A DNA stretch of 64,000 nt from Tunturiibacter gelidiferens. Lineage in GTDB: Bacteria > Acidobacteriota > Terriglobia > Terriglobales > Acidobacteriaceae. The notes under the pieces are model-generated. The model did not search any database. It worked only from the letters and a program-made list of their open reading frames with translations, and was not told the origin of the DNA. The stretch's first letter is position 1; every line of letters begins with the position of its first letter. The stretch lies in NCBI RefSeq assembly GCF_014201335.1, contig NZ_JACHEB010000012.1, forward strand, positions 124,001 to 188,000. Reading direction: 5' to 3'. Positions 26,690-35,021 of the stretch are shown piece after piece. A program made the position numbers and the translations under genes.

Positions 26690-27348
26690 GTGGCATCGAT
26701 CTCCGCCCTTACTTCGGCAACGTAAGGGCAGCCAGATTGTCAACCGACTTGATGGAAAGATATCGAGAAAAGCGAACTGCCCAGGGTCGTACCCATGCGA
26801 CAGTCAATCGTGAGCTTTCGATCATTCGAACCGCCTTTCACAATGCGCGAAAACGCACCCCTCCCAAAGTGAATGTGGTTCCCTATTTTCCAATGGTGAA
26901 GGAAACAACAGTCCGGTCGACTTCGAGACTAACCTAATAAACTTGAATCCCGACAAGACTAAGACCGGCGAAGGTCGCACGGTGCCCATTTTTGATGGGG
27001 ATATGAGGGACTTTCTTTTGGCAGCCAAAAAGGAGCGCGACGAACAGCGGCCGGATTCGCCTTGGGACTTCAATCGCGAGGAAAGGCAAATTATCGACTT
27101 CCGTATATTGTGGGCAAATGCCTGTAAAAAGCCGGAGTGCCTGATCTTAAATTCCATGACCTTCGTCGAACAGCAGTTCGCAACATGCGACGAGCAGGGG
27201 TACCGCAAGTGATTCGGATGAAAATCAGCGGACTAAAAACGATTCGATGGAGCGTCGCCATAATATCGTAGATACTGACGATTTGAATATTGCCAGGGAG
27301 TTTGTGAAACGTCGGATGATGCCGACAAAAACTGTAACTAAAGTGTAA
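26690..27348 (+). pseudogene. Tyrosine recombinase (island integrase) remnant
   Basis: Three frames give one integrase. LRPYFGNVRAARLSTDLMER and ATVNRELSIIRTAFHNAR form the core-binding domain. DKTKTGEGRTVPIFDGDMRD opens the catalytic domain (from ~26945). [20 protein letters not shown] carries the box-II HxxR region (~27150-27210). [18 protein letters not shown] is the C-terminal motif, where the nucleophilic Tyr of RYNIVD has become His. The N-terminus is missing, and two or more frameshifts occur. It ends 96 bp before the right tRNA-Leu repeat, the normal place for the enzyme that inserted the island. Confidence 0.85.
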
Positions 27349-27444
27349 CGGTTTAACGAAAAGCCACGATACTCGGCGATACGGCCGCCCTCATAGAATC
27401 AATAGTTTGAGCCTCTGCGAAACCGGTGATTACACCTAGTTTTG

Positions 27445-27512
27445 GCTTGAGGTGCTAGCTCCGCAAGGTATAGGGGTTCAAGTCCCCTCCTCCCACCAAT
27501 CCAACAAATCAA
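27445..27512 (+). repeat. Right attachment repeat (attR-like, partial tRNA-Leu copy)
   Basis: Copy of 2092-2160 with three substitutions and one missing base. It contains the anticodon loop, variable arm, T arm and CCA of tRNA-Leu, but no 5' half. The missing G breaks the acceptor stem, so it cannot be a functional tRNA. Confidence 0.85.
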
Positions 27513-27525
27513 ATACATATGAAAG

Positions 27526-27556
27526 ACCAGCCCTCATCGGCTGGCTTTCTTTTTTG
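27526..27556 (+). terminator. Hairpin terminator after the tRNA-Leu copy
   Basis: Stem ACCAGCC (27526-27532) / GGCTGGC (27539-27545) followed by a T-rich tract. It is homologous to the tRNA-Leu terminator at 2172 but diverged. Confidence 0.6.
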
Positions 27557-27661
27557 TTGATGTAAAACCAACTCCCCATTCAAATCCGTGCGAATCGCTG
27601 AGCCGAAAACTGAGCTGGCCAGTAGGCGGACTGCATTGCGAGTTTCATCTTTCGTGAATGC

Positions 27662-27853
27662 TCAGTCTTCGCCTTTTGGAAGCTTGTCGTTCTCCCATTC
27701 TTCTGTGGTGTCCTTATCGTCGGACTGCTGTGCTCTGTCCCTGTCCTTGGGTTTATCTGACACTGGAGTTTTGGATATGCCTCCGCCACCACCGCCACCC
27801 GATCTCTCCGGATCCCATTGCTGTTGAAGTGGGTACTCTTTTTTGAAATTCAT
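27662..27853 (-). CDS. Small Gly-rich acidic protein, coupled to the gene upstream
   Basis: A 63-residue product starting MNFKKEYPLQQQWDPERSGG, with seven consecutive Gly and a charged tail rich in Lys, Asp and Glu. No family recognised. The start is well supported: AAGGAGGGAACAG precedes the ATG, and the ATG overlaps the stop of the upstream membrane-protein gene (ATGA), so translation is coupled. The low-complexity, probably unstructured sequence suggests a partner or regulator of that protein. No signal peptide or membrane segment. Confidence 0.65.
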   Translation of the reverse strand: MNFKKEYPLQQQWDPERSGGGGGGGISKTPVSDKPKDRDRAQQSDDKDTTEEWENDKLPKGED

Positions 27854-28389
27854 TCTGTTCCCTCCTTTTTGGTCTCAGGGCCTACAACTGCCGAACAAGT
27901 CCAAACCGTGACTTTAGGTACGACGATTCCGACGGGTGCTCTCAGGCGGACCTCCACTTTTGCCGCCACGCAATCTGGAGGTAGTGCGTGGAGTTGGCGC
28001 TCATCGAAAATTGCCTCGCCCGGCTCGATCCATCCGTGCTGCTCGAAGATCCTGTAGGTTGGCTTGCCACCCGACCACGCCAGAGATCCTCCCACTTTGG
28101 TTCTACCGTTTGCAATCCATATTTTGTAGCCGCTACCTCTTTGGAGTAGCTGCACCTTAGACCTTCCAATGTTTTTGAGTATTACTCGAGGAACTAGAAA
28201 TTTTTTGTCAGATGATGTGATGATCTCACCGGAGACTGACAGCTCCATGCGTGGATAATAGGTTCGACTCTTTACGAAATTAAAATAACCCCATACGCCT
28301 GCTGCCATGAGGCCGATAACGCTCGCGACGTGAGCAGCGATATCCCATGCGTCTTTCAAGTGATTCGTTGGTGCGATGCCTGCCTGCAT
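27850..28389 (-). CDS. Single-pass membrane protein of unknown function
   Basis: 179 residues with one likely N-terminal membrane helix (HVASVIGLMAAGVWGYFNFV, about residues 19-38), followed by a soluble beta-rich domain (RMELSVSGEI, LVPRVILKNIG, VEVRLRAPVGIVVPKVTVWT). No named family recognised. The architecture of a helix plus an Ig/C2-like strand domain suggests a membrane-anchored protein. Its stop overlaps the start of the 63-residue gene. No convincing RBS stands at the usual distance from the ATG at 28389, so the start is provisional. Confidence 0.65.
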   Translation of the reverse strand: MQAGIAPTNHLKDAWDIAAHVASVIGLMAAGVWGYFNFVKSRTYYPRMELSVSGEIITSSDKKFLVPRVILKNIGRSKVQLLQRGSGYKIWIANGRTKVGGSLAWSGGKPTYRIFEQHGWIEPGEAIFDERQLHALPPDCVAAKVEVRLRAPVGIVVPKVTVWTCSAVVGPETKKEGTE

Positions 28390-28628
28390 GTCCGGAAGAA
28401 TACATCACCTCCTGAGAAGGTAAACATTTCTCTTTTTCCGAACGAAACGCGTCAAAATCACGCGATTCTTTAGCAGGCTCAATGAATTTCGTTGCAGACT
28501 TGCCAACGTAGGCTCAAATCACGTAAACGCTGCCAAATGCGAGAGATAAACGCTCAACATCCTCCTGCAGATTATGTTCACGTTCCCGCCTTGATATCGA
28601 GAAGCCGGCTCCCTAGAAGATCAAACTT

Positions 28629-30080
28629 CTAAACAGCACCAGATCCCCGAAACACGGCAGGGATCGTCTGACAGAGAATCTTGATATCGAGCCAGACTGA
28701 CCACTGATCTATATACCGCATATCCAAAGCCATCCATTCGTCGAATCCAATGGAGCTCCGGCCCATGATCTGCCACAGGCAGGTAATTCCTGGCTTTACA
28801 CTGAACCGCCGCCTATGCCAGTCCTGTGAAAATCCTTCATAGTCACGAAGCGGAAGTGGCCTCGGGCCTACAAGACTCATCTCTCCGACCAGAACATTAA
28901 AGAGCTGCGGTATCTCGTCCAGACTCGTCTTGCGCAGAAACTTGCCCGCCGGTGTAATCCGAGGATCATTCTTCAGCTTGAACGTGGGCCCCTGAGTTTC
29001 GTTCAGGTGTTCAACCTGCGCCATAAGACGCTCCGCATTCTGAACCATCGTACGAAACTTCAGAATCTCAAATGGCCTCTTCCCGTAGCCTATCCTGGTT
29101 TGTCTGAAGAAGACCGGGCCCGGATTTGTCAGTTTAATCAATAAAGCAATCATCAGGAAAAGGGGCGCGAGTGCCACGAGCAGCAGCGCGGAAACCGTCA
29201 CATCGGCCACACGCTTGATCATGAAAGCCCAAGCATTCCATGATTCGTCATGCAAAGTAATTGTGCTGATGGATCCATGCAAAAAAGCTGTTCGCTTCGA
29301 ATCTTGCCGATCGAAAAAAGTGCCAAGAAACCGAACCGCAATTCCGTGATCGCGACACGAGGAGATGATGCCCGCAATCTGCTGGTAGAACGATGCGAGA
29401 GGCAAAGCAATAATGACCTCATCCACCGGCAGCGTTCTGAGCAACTCAGGAACAGAATCAAGTCCGCCCACTAAAGCTCCCAGATGAGAATCAGCCGTCT
29501 GCTTGCTCCACCATTGATCATCCACAAAGCCCTGCACACAAAAGCCCCACTCCGGATGCCCCGCCAGCTCGCGAACGAAACTATTCGCACGGCGATTCGT
29601 ACCTACGATGAGGATGTGTCTACGGTTTCTTCCGCGAGCGCGAAACGCCTGTATCATCGCTCGGGAGATCAGACGGGTCGTAAGAATAGCCGCAAAACTC
29701 ATGATGCCAAACAGGACTGCGACAACAACCAGATCCACCGAGCTCCGCATCGATTCTGAACCGATCAGCCAAAGCCAGACCAGGCTCGACAACGCGCAGA
29801 AAGAGCAGGCCCAGCCTACTTTCAAGGTCTCCCGCACAGACTCTCGCCGTCTCCCACCACGATAAAGCCCATTGACCCGGAGTGCCGTATGCCATCCCAA
29901 CGCCAGCACGAACGTCGCCGAAAAGACCTGAATGGGATAGTGGGTCTCAAGCGAGTTCAGCACATCGAAGACGGGCTGATGAATGGTTGTTACATAAGAG
30001 AGGCCGAGACAGCCGAACAGTAACGCGATATCGCCGATTGGCGCCAGCTCTAAGATAGTTGCTCTGTTGGAAGGTGTCAT
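28629..30080 (-). CDS. Exopolysaccharide-initiating polyprenyl-phosphate sugar transferase
   Basis: The 483-residue protein has four to five N-terminal membrane helices, a Rossmann-like central domain ([19 protein letters not shown]), a fifth helix near residue 290 ([19 protein letters not shown]), and the C-terminal bacterial sugar transferase domain with [52 protein letters not shown] and [12 protein letters not shown]. Proteins of the WcaJ/EpsE group transfer glucose- or galactose-1-phosphate from UDP-sugar to undecaprenyl phosphate as the first step of exopolysaccharide synthesis in the inner membrane. It is divergent from ugd. Confidence 0.92.
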   Translation of the reverse strand: MTPSNRATILELAPIGDIALLFGCLGLSYVTTIHQPVFDVLNSLETHYPIQVFSATFVLALGWHTALRVNGLYRGGRRRESVRETLKVGWACSFCALSSLVWLWLIGSESMRSSVDLVVVAVLFGIMSFAAILTTRLISRAMIQAFRARGRNRRHILIVGTNRRANSFVRELAGHPEWGFCVQGFVDDQWWSKQTADSHLGALVGGLDSVPELLRTLPVDEVIIALPLASFYQQIAGIISSCRDHGIAVRFLGTFFDRQDSKRTAFLHGSISTITLHDESWNAWAFMIKRVADVTVSALLLVALAPLFLMIALLIKLTNPGPVFFRQTRIGYGKRPFEILKFRTMVQNAERLMAQVEHLNETQGPTFKLKNDPRITPAGKFLRKTSLDEIPQLFNVLVGEMSLVGPRPLPLRDYEGFSQDWHRRRFSVKPGITCLWQIMGRSSIGFDEWMALDMRYIDQWSVWLDIKILCQTIPAVFRGSGAV

Positions 30081-30761
30081 TGGGGAAGCCCCTTCTGAGA
30101 GTGCCTTCTCGAAAAGTTAGTGGAAGTGCGGAGCAGCAGGTTGAGCCCGAATAGGTCAGGCCTCAGAGTAACCCGTCTTATAGCGTGCAGGCAATGAAGA
30201 AAATGGCCCGAGAAGTATTTCTCACCAAAAACCGTTACGATTGCAAACCGAGACAATACGATTGCAACATTGTGAACATTTCTTGTCGGTCGGATTTCCA
30301 GGATCACATATCGATAGCTAGCCCTCGGTCTAACACCCCGACGATGCGAAATCACAGCTTGTTCACGAAAGTGGTACTCGCAGACAAAATAAGAATGGCA
30401 TCCACACTGCAAACTGCGGTATAAGAAGACTTGACGGTTTTTCTGAATCAGAGCCTCATTGAGCTTGAACGAAATTCCTTAGTCAGCGGAGGGGTCTCAT
30501 GGATCGACTTATCGATAAAATAGCCCTTTCCTGTGCCGTCACCCCTATTCGCACTCCGACCATTAATCCGTTTTTGGTGCCTTGTGAGGTCTGATGGCGA
30601 TATCTAAGATATCTCCGCTACCCAGCCAACGCGTTCTCAATTTAAGCCGTCTTATAAAGGTCGCACCCCCAGTAAGAATCAAGCTACATGCAAAAAGAAC
30701 CGAGTTGGCCAACAGTCGCCAATCTCGATTTAACGCACCAAAGTAGACCCTTGGAGATCGT
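30081..30761. promoter_or_regulatory. Divergent control region between sugar transferase and ugd
   Basis: A long 681-bp gene-free region. GATATC-TAA-GATATC (30599-30613) is a direct and inverted pair of GATATC palindromes and a plausible operator, about 150 bp before ugd. A 112-codon minus-strand frame (30077-30412) lacks motifs and an RBS. I cannot locate the promoters with confidence. Confidence 0.4.
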
Positions 30762-32180
30762 ATGAGTGATTCAATTCACATTGCAGTCGTCGGTTCTGGC
30801 TACGTCGGATTAGTAGCCGCTGTTTGTTTTGCGGAGATGGGTCACAGCGTCGTGTGTGTGGATAATGACCAGCAAAAAGTCTCTGCGTTGCAAGGCGGAG
30901 AGAGTCTGATCCACGAAAAGTATCTGCCTGACCTCCTGCAGCGATATCGCAACGCCAGGGTCCGTTTCACCACCGACCTGTCTGCCGCCACGCGTGAAGC
31001 ACAGGCAATTTTCATAGCGGTGGGAACACCCCAGAGTGAAACAGGAGATGCCGACCTGTCTTATGTCGAGGCGGTCGCCAGTGAAATCGCTCGGTCCATC
31101 ACAACCTACAAGGTGATAGCAGAAAAAAGCACAGTTCCTGTCTACACAAACGAGTGGATTCGCCGGGTCATGGAGCGCAACGGAGTCTCGCGCGAGATGT
31201 TTGACGTTGTCTCGAACCCCGAGTTCTTGCGCGAAGGAACCGCCGTGGCCGACTTCCTCCATCCGGATCGAATCGTTGTCGGAACCGACAGCAACCGCGC
31301 TGCCGATATCATGTCGAAGATCTACGAACCCCTGACCTCCGGCAGATACTACGCAAAGGCGGGAGCCATCGACGGCGTCTGTAATCGCGACACCCCACCG
31401 CCGCTGTTACGAACCTCCACCAAGAGCGCCGAGATCATCAAGCATGCATCTAACGCGTTTCTCGCACTGAAGATCTCCTTCATCAACGCCGTGTCCAATC
31501 TTTGCGAGGCCGCAGACGCCGACGTCGAACAGGTCGCTCAGGGCATGGGACTCGACAGCCGCATCGGTCCAAAATTCTTACGGCCCGGAATCGGTTATGG
31601 AGGATCCTGCTTCCCCAAAGATGTCGCGGCGTTCCGCTCCGTCGCCGAGCAGCTCGGAGTCAACTTTGCTCTGCTGACCGAAGTCGAAAATATCAACGCG
31701 GACCAGAAGCGCCGATTTCTCAGCAAGGTGCGCTCAGCACTCTGGACCCTTCGCGGGAAGAAGCTCGCTGTCCTCGGCCTTGCGTTCAAAGGCGGCACCG
31801 ACGACATTCGCGACTCTCCGGCTATCGAACTAGTCCGTATGTTGATGGAGGAAGGATGCTCCATCAGAGCCTTCGATCCCGCAGCAATGCAGCGTGCAGA
31901 GCAGGTACTTCCCCCGGGCCCAAATTTCCAGTACGCTGTCGACCCCTACGACGCCGCAACGGATGTAGACGCACTTCTGATCCTCACCGATTGGGCGGAG
32001 TTTGGCCGTCTGGATCTCCAGCGACTCGCTGCCACCATGCGCTACCCCATCGTGCTTGATGGCCGCAATCTTTATGATCCCGAACTCATGCTGGAAAATG
32101 AGATCACTTACTTTAGTGTAGGGAGGCCCACGCGGCATCACACCCCGGAGCTCGCAGCCGTTGCATCTCGCTCTCGTTAG
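30762..32180 (+). CDS. ugd: UDP-glucose 6-dehydrogenase
   Basis: This 472-residue nucleotide-sugar dehydrogenase has the N-terminal NAD motif AVVGSGYVGLVAAVCFAEMG, the VGTPQSETGDADLSYV and EKSTVPVYT stretches, EFLREGTAVADFLHPDR, and the catalytic Cys in GYGGSCFPKD (residue ~285), then AFKGGTDDIRDSPA. It oxidises UDP-glucose twice to UDP-glucuronate with NAD in the cytoplasm. RBS is TTGGAGATCGT. It is followed after 108 bp by a UDP-glucuronate decarboxylase-like enzyme, its usual metabolic partner, and faces the sugar transferase across a control region. Confidence 0.92.
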   Translation: MSDSIHIAVVGSGYVGLVAAVCFAEMGHSVVCVDNDQQKVSALQGGESLIHEKYLPDLLQRYRNARVRFTTDLSAATREAQAIFIAVGTPQSETGDADLSYVEAVASEIARSITTYKVIAEKSTVPVYTNEWIRRVMERNGVSREMFDVVSNPEFLREGTAVADFLHPDRIVVGTDSNRAADIMSKIYEPLTSGRYYAKAGAIDGVCNRDTPPPLLRTSTKSAEIIKHASNAFLALKISFINAVSNLCEAADADVEQVAQGMGLDSRIGPKFLRPGIGYGGSCFPKDVAAFRSVAEQLGVNFALLTEVENINADQKRRFLSKVRSALWTLRGKKLAVLGLAFKGGTDDIRDSPAIELVRMLMEEGCSIRAFDPAAMQRAEQVLPPGPNFQYAVDPYDAATDVDALLILTDWAEFGRLDLQRLAATMRYPIVLDGRNLYDPELMLENEITYFSVGRPTRHHTPELAAVASRSR

Positions 32181-32288
32181 TCGAAGCTTTGCTTGCGTCA
32201 TACCATCGAAGTCTTGAAATATCATTGCAGTACGAATTGGTGAAGCTTTTTCTAAAAGAGCTCAACCGTTGTAGCATCTAGGGGAACT

Positions 32289-33248
32289 ATGAATTCAAAA
32301 AGAATCCTCGTAACGGGAGCTGCAGGTTTTCTTGGCTCGCACCTTTGCGATGCCCTGCTCGACGCAGGAAACAGTGTCATCGGCGTCGATAACCTGAGCA
32401 CGGGCAACGCAGCAAACCTCGCCCATCGTCAGAACGAGCCCCGCTTCGACTTTACTGAGATCGATATCTGTCAGCCCTTCGACGTCGGCGAAGTCGACTT
32501 CGTCTTCAACTTTGCCTCACCCGCAAGTCCAGTCGACTACGCCCGGCTCGGCGTTGAAACCCTCCTCGTCGGATCGGCCGGAACCATCAACACTCTCGAA
32601 GTTGCGAAAAAATACCAGGCCGGCTATCTGCACGCATCGACCTCCGAGTGCTATGGCGATCCCGAAGTTCATCCACAGCCCGAGACCTACTGGGGAAATG
32701 TCAACCCGGTCGGACCCCGATCGGTCTACGACGAAGCCAAAAGGTTCTCCGAAGCTGCCGTGATGGCCTATCACCGTTACCATCACGTCAATACGCACCT
32801 CGTGCGAATCTTCAATACATACGGACCAAGGTTACAAATCAACGATGGCCGCGTCATCTCCAACCTCATGACGCAGGCTCTTCGCGGTGAGCCTCTCACC
32901 GTCTATGGCGATGGAACGCAGACCCGAAGCTTCTGTTACGTCTCCGATCTGATCGCAGGCATTCTCGCCCTCGCAGACTCGAACGAGCACCTCCCGGTCA
33001 ACATCGGCAACCCAGATGAGTGGACCATTCTGAGTTGCGCCGAAGAGATCCTCAAGCTCATCGGGTCAGACAAGAAAATCGTCTTCAAGCCCCTTCCCCA
33101 GGACGATCCAACACGTCGCAGACCCGACATCAGCAAGGCAATCAGACTGCTCGGATGGACCCCGAAGATTCAGCTGCGTCAGGGGCTTGAGATGTCGTTA
33201 GGGTACTTTCGAGCCAATGCCGAAATTGGGCTGGTTCAGAATTCATAG
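32289..33248 (+). CDS. NAD-dependent epimerase/dehydratase, UDP-glucuronate decarboxylase (UXS) type
   Basis: 319 residues with an extended-SDR NAD motif [19 protein letters not shown], the substrate stretch [32 protein letters not shown], the catalytic Tyr-Lys pair in [12 protein letters not shown], and [20 protein letters not shown]. The ASPASP, GDP-HPQ and RSVYDEAKR features match UDP-glucuronate decarboxylases, which convert UDP-glucuronate to UDP-xylose. Its place behind ugd supports this. RBS is AGGGGAACT. The specific activity is inferred; a 4,6-dehydratase or epimerase is less likely. Confidence 0.85.
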   Translation: MNSKRILVTGAAGFLGSHLCDALLDAGNSVIGVDNLSTGNAANLAHRQNEPRFDFTEIDICQPFDVGEVDFVFNFASPASPVDYARLGVETLLVGSAGTINTLEVAKKYQAGYLHASTSECYGDPEVHPQPETYWGNVNPVGPRSVYDEAKRFSEAAVMAYHRYHHVNTHLVRIFNTYGPRLQINDGRVISNLMTQALRGEPLTVYGDGTQTRSFCYVSDLIAGILALADSNEHLPVNIGNPDEWTILSCAEEILKLIGSDKKIVFKPLPQDDPTRRRPDISKAIRLLGWTPKIQLRQGLEMSLGYFRANAEIGLVQNS

Positions 33249-33441
33249 AGTTGAGAAGTTTTTCTCATAGACGTTTTAGTAAAAATGTCTCCGTGAAAAA
33301 ACAATGCACCAGAACTGCGATCATCCGCAATGTTCGAGCCTTCATTGTTAATTTCTCGAGTAAACAAGTTGCCGTAAGAAACGCTGGACGAGTACTTACG
33401 TCTTAAATACGAAGGATAAATTATTGTAGCTTTTGCGATTG

Positions 33442-33472
33442 GAGAACATCTCTATAGTGAGAAGATGTTCTC
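33442..33472 (+). promoter_or_regulatory. 10-bp inverted repeat over the likely -10 of the LuxR gene
   Basis: Arms GAGAACATCT (33442-33451) and AGATGTTCTC (33463-33472) are perfectly complementary. The 11-base centre contains TATAGT, a good -10 element. A protein bound here would block the promoter, so autoregulation by the downstream regulator is a reasonable guess. Confidence 0.5.
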
Positions 33473-33505
33473 AATTGAGCGACCAACCTTTGGCTGGAGA
33501 GACTC

Positions 33506-34258
33506 ATGAAGCGATTTACTGAAGAAAGAAATTCCCCTGGCGTCATCAAGGTGATGGCGGCAAATCTCCCCATCATTCTCTGCGAGCTTTTGCAGGGTGC
33601 ATTTCAAGCCGTTCCGGACATCAAGATCGTCCTCCCCGCAAACGATCTCCAGCATCTTCTCAATGCGGCCGAACCTCTCCCGGTTGACGTTATTCTCATC
33701 GGCTCTTCAAAAACGGACTCGCTCGGCGCCGTCTCCATTCTTCAATCCATCCCTGACGTATACAAGAATGCCCGCGTCGTCGTCCTCACCCAGGACCCCG
33801 ACTATGCCGAGGTCATCTCCCTGTTTCGCGCCGGCGCGAAGGGAATCTTCGGCAGCGCCGACCTTCGATTCGAACTCCTATGCAAATGCATCCGGTGCGT
33901 CCACCAGGGACAGATCTGGGCAAAAAACGAGTTGCTCGCTCACCTGGTCTCTTCCTTGTCTCACCCAAGATCTACGAACGTCGTTGACCGCCATGGCAAG
34001 CCGCTGCTCACCACACGAGAGCAACAGGTCCTGCATCTTCTCTCCGACGGTCTCAGCAACTCCGAGCTAGCCACGGTACTCAAACTGAGCGAGCACACTA
34101 TCAAAAATCACCTCTTCCGCATCTACGACAAACTCGGCGTCTCGAACCGGATGGAGGCCGTCTTGTACGCGCTTACCCCTCGCAACCCGCCCCCGGTACA
34201 AAACCGCCCCTCGAATCCTATGCCCTCGAACAAAATCACAATCATCAAAACAGCATAG
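33506..34258 (+). CDS. LuxR/NarL-type regulator with a degenerate receiver domain
   Basis: 250 residues: a receiver-like domain (about 14-130) and a LuxR C-terminal HTH (LLTTREQQVLHLLSDGLSNSE, ATVLKLSEHTIKNHLFRIYDKLGVSNR; about 165-225). In the receiver, the acidic pair near the N-terminus is replaced (VMAANLP), and the phospho-acceptor Asp is absent at the end of strand 3 (VDVILIGSSKTD). The conserved Thr/Lys region is partly kept (RVVVLTQDPD). It therefore cannot be phosphorylated in the normal way and may respond to protein contacts or act constitutively. RBS GGAGAGACTC supports the start. It follows the Ugd/UXS genes and may control them. Confidence 0.85.
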   Translation: MKRFTEERNSPGVIKVMAANLPIILCELLQGAFQAVPDIKIVLPANDLQHLLNAAEPLPVDVILIGSSKTDSLGAVSILQSIPDVYKNARVVVLTQDPDYAEVISLFRAGAKGIFGSADLRFELLCKCIRCVHQGQIWAKNELLAHLVSSLSHPRSTNVVDRHGKPLLTTREQQVLHLLSDGLSNSELATVLKLSEHTIKNHLFRIYDKLGVSNRMEAVLYALTPRNPPPVQNRPSNPMPSNKITIIKTA

Positions 34259-34270
34259 AACCTGTCCCCT

Positions 34271-34440
34271 CTCTTGTTGTCACCCCCGCAGGGATCTGCT
34301 GTTGTAGTTACTGTGTACTTGCCGTTGCTTTTCTTGTAGTCATCCCCGCAGGGGATCTGCTGCTGTACTTGCTGTGCACTTGCCGTTGCTTTTCTTGTTG
34401 TCATCCCCGCAGGGGATCTGCTGTTGCACGTGCTCCGGGC
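34271..34440 (+). repeat. Tandem ~61-bp repeat with palindromic core, about 2.7 copies
   Basis: Units begin near 34271, 34331 and 34392. Each includes TTCTTGT-GTCA, the palindromic core ATCCCCGCAGGGGAT (imperfect in the first unit), CTGCTGTTG and GCACTTGCCGTTGC. It lies between the LuxR stop and secG. It is not coding and not CRISPR, because there are no variable spacers. Confidence 0.8.
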
Positions 34441-34480
34441 AGGGACCTATATCGGCGGCGGCTCCTTGGGTTTCTTTCAG

Positions 34481-34556
34481 AACCGGTGATACACTAACTT
34501 TTAGGCTAAGGTGCAAATATCCTGAGCAGACGAGATCAACTCCCTGCTCCGCACCC
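34481..34556 (+). pseudogene. Decayed tRNA-Leu-like 3' scar upstream of secG
   Basis: The first 35 bases match the DNA leading into the right att repeat (27421-27456) at about 27 positions, including AACCGGTGAT and an ending AGGTGC. The end reads CTCCCTGCTCCGCACCCA, resembling a tRNA T arm, acceptor and CCA. Nothing folds as a complete tRNA. TGATACACT within it also looks like an extended -10 promoter for secG. Confidence 0.35.
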
Positions 34557-34610
34557 ATCCGAACATTTTCCGGACATGTCTCCGGGCTCAAGAGGTACCA
34601 AGCAGCTCCG

Positions 34611-34910
34611 ATGGTTATTCTTCTCGTCATCATTCATGTTGTCGTCTGTCTCTTTCTCATTGGTGTCGTTCTCCTGCAGCAAGGCAAGTCCGCCGACCTC
34701 GCCGGAGCCTTCGGAGGCCAGGGTTCGCAGACCGCATTCGGTCCTCGCGGCGCAGCCAACCTCCTCACCAAGCTGACCACCTACTCGGCGATCGTCTTCA
34801 TGCTCACCTCCATCGGCCTGACGATCCTGTTGTCCCGCGCTGGCGGAGACCACTCCGTCCTCTCCGGCACCGCGCACCCGACCCACCAGACGACGCCGGC
34901 GAAGAAGTAG
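34611..34910 (+). CDS. secG: Preprotein translocase subunit SecG
   Basis: 99 residues with two membrane helices (MVILLVIIHVVVCLFLIGVVLLQ, residues 1-23; and TYSAIVFMLTSIGLTILLS, about 56-75) flanking the signature QQGKSADLAGAFGGQGSQTAFG. SecG is the small inner-membrane subunit of SecYEG that assists SecA-driven export. The C-terminal tail is Thr/Pro/His-rich, as often in this group. A longer frame starts at 34374 but runs through the repeat region and is not coding. A strong terminator follows. Confidence 0.92.
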   Translation: MVILLVIIHVVVCLFLIGVVLLQQGKSADLAGAFGGQGSQTAFGPRGAANLLTKLTTYSAIVFMLTSIGLTILLSRAGGDHSVLSGTAHPTHQTTPAKK

Positions 34911-34927
34911 TCCTTTCAGTCTTCCAA

Positions 34928-34956
34928 AATGCGCAGGCCACCGGCTTGCGCATTTT
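34928..34956 (+). terminator. Rho-independent terminator of secG
   Basis: AATGCGCA-GGCC-acc-GGC-TGCGCAT forms a long stem followed by TTTTTC, ending about 45 bp after the secG stop. Confidence 0.75.
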
Positions 34957-35021
34957 TCATTTCACCTTCGAAGATCAACTAACACACAGACAATCGTCGA
35001 AAGCGCCGAGCCCCTATACCT

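Larger units (their letters stand above)
2092..27512. mobile_element. Decayed ~25-kb genomic island integrated at tRNA-Leu
   Basis: The island is bounded by the tRNA-Leu 3' repeats at 2092-2160 and 27445-27512. A dead tyrosine integrase (26690-27348) ends 96 bp before the right repeat. Cargo is a mixture of intact metabolic and secreted-protein genes with at least nine pseudogenes or gene fragments, far denser than in the flanking 36 kb. No conjugation, replication or phage structural gene is visible, so the element is probably an immobile remnant. The boundaries are seen in sequence; horizontal origin is inferred. Confidence 0.8.

Noticed and set aside
30077-30412. 111-codon minus-strand ORF upstream of the sugar transferase
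   Set aside because: The product has no motif, overlaps the transferase start, and lies in a region expected to hold promoters.
26225-30721. Exact 15-bp repeat GGCCAACAGTCGCCA at 26225 and 30707
   Set aside because: In a 64-kb window an exact 15-mer shared by two sites is expected about once by chance, and the contexts differ.
34271-34440. Possible CRISPR array
   Set aside because: The repeats are contiguous ~61-bp units without unique spacers, and no cas gene is present.
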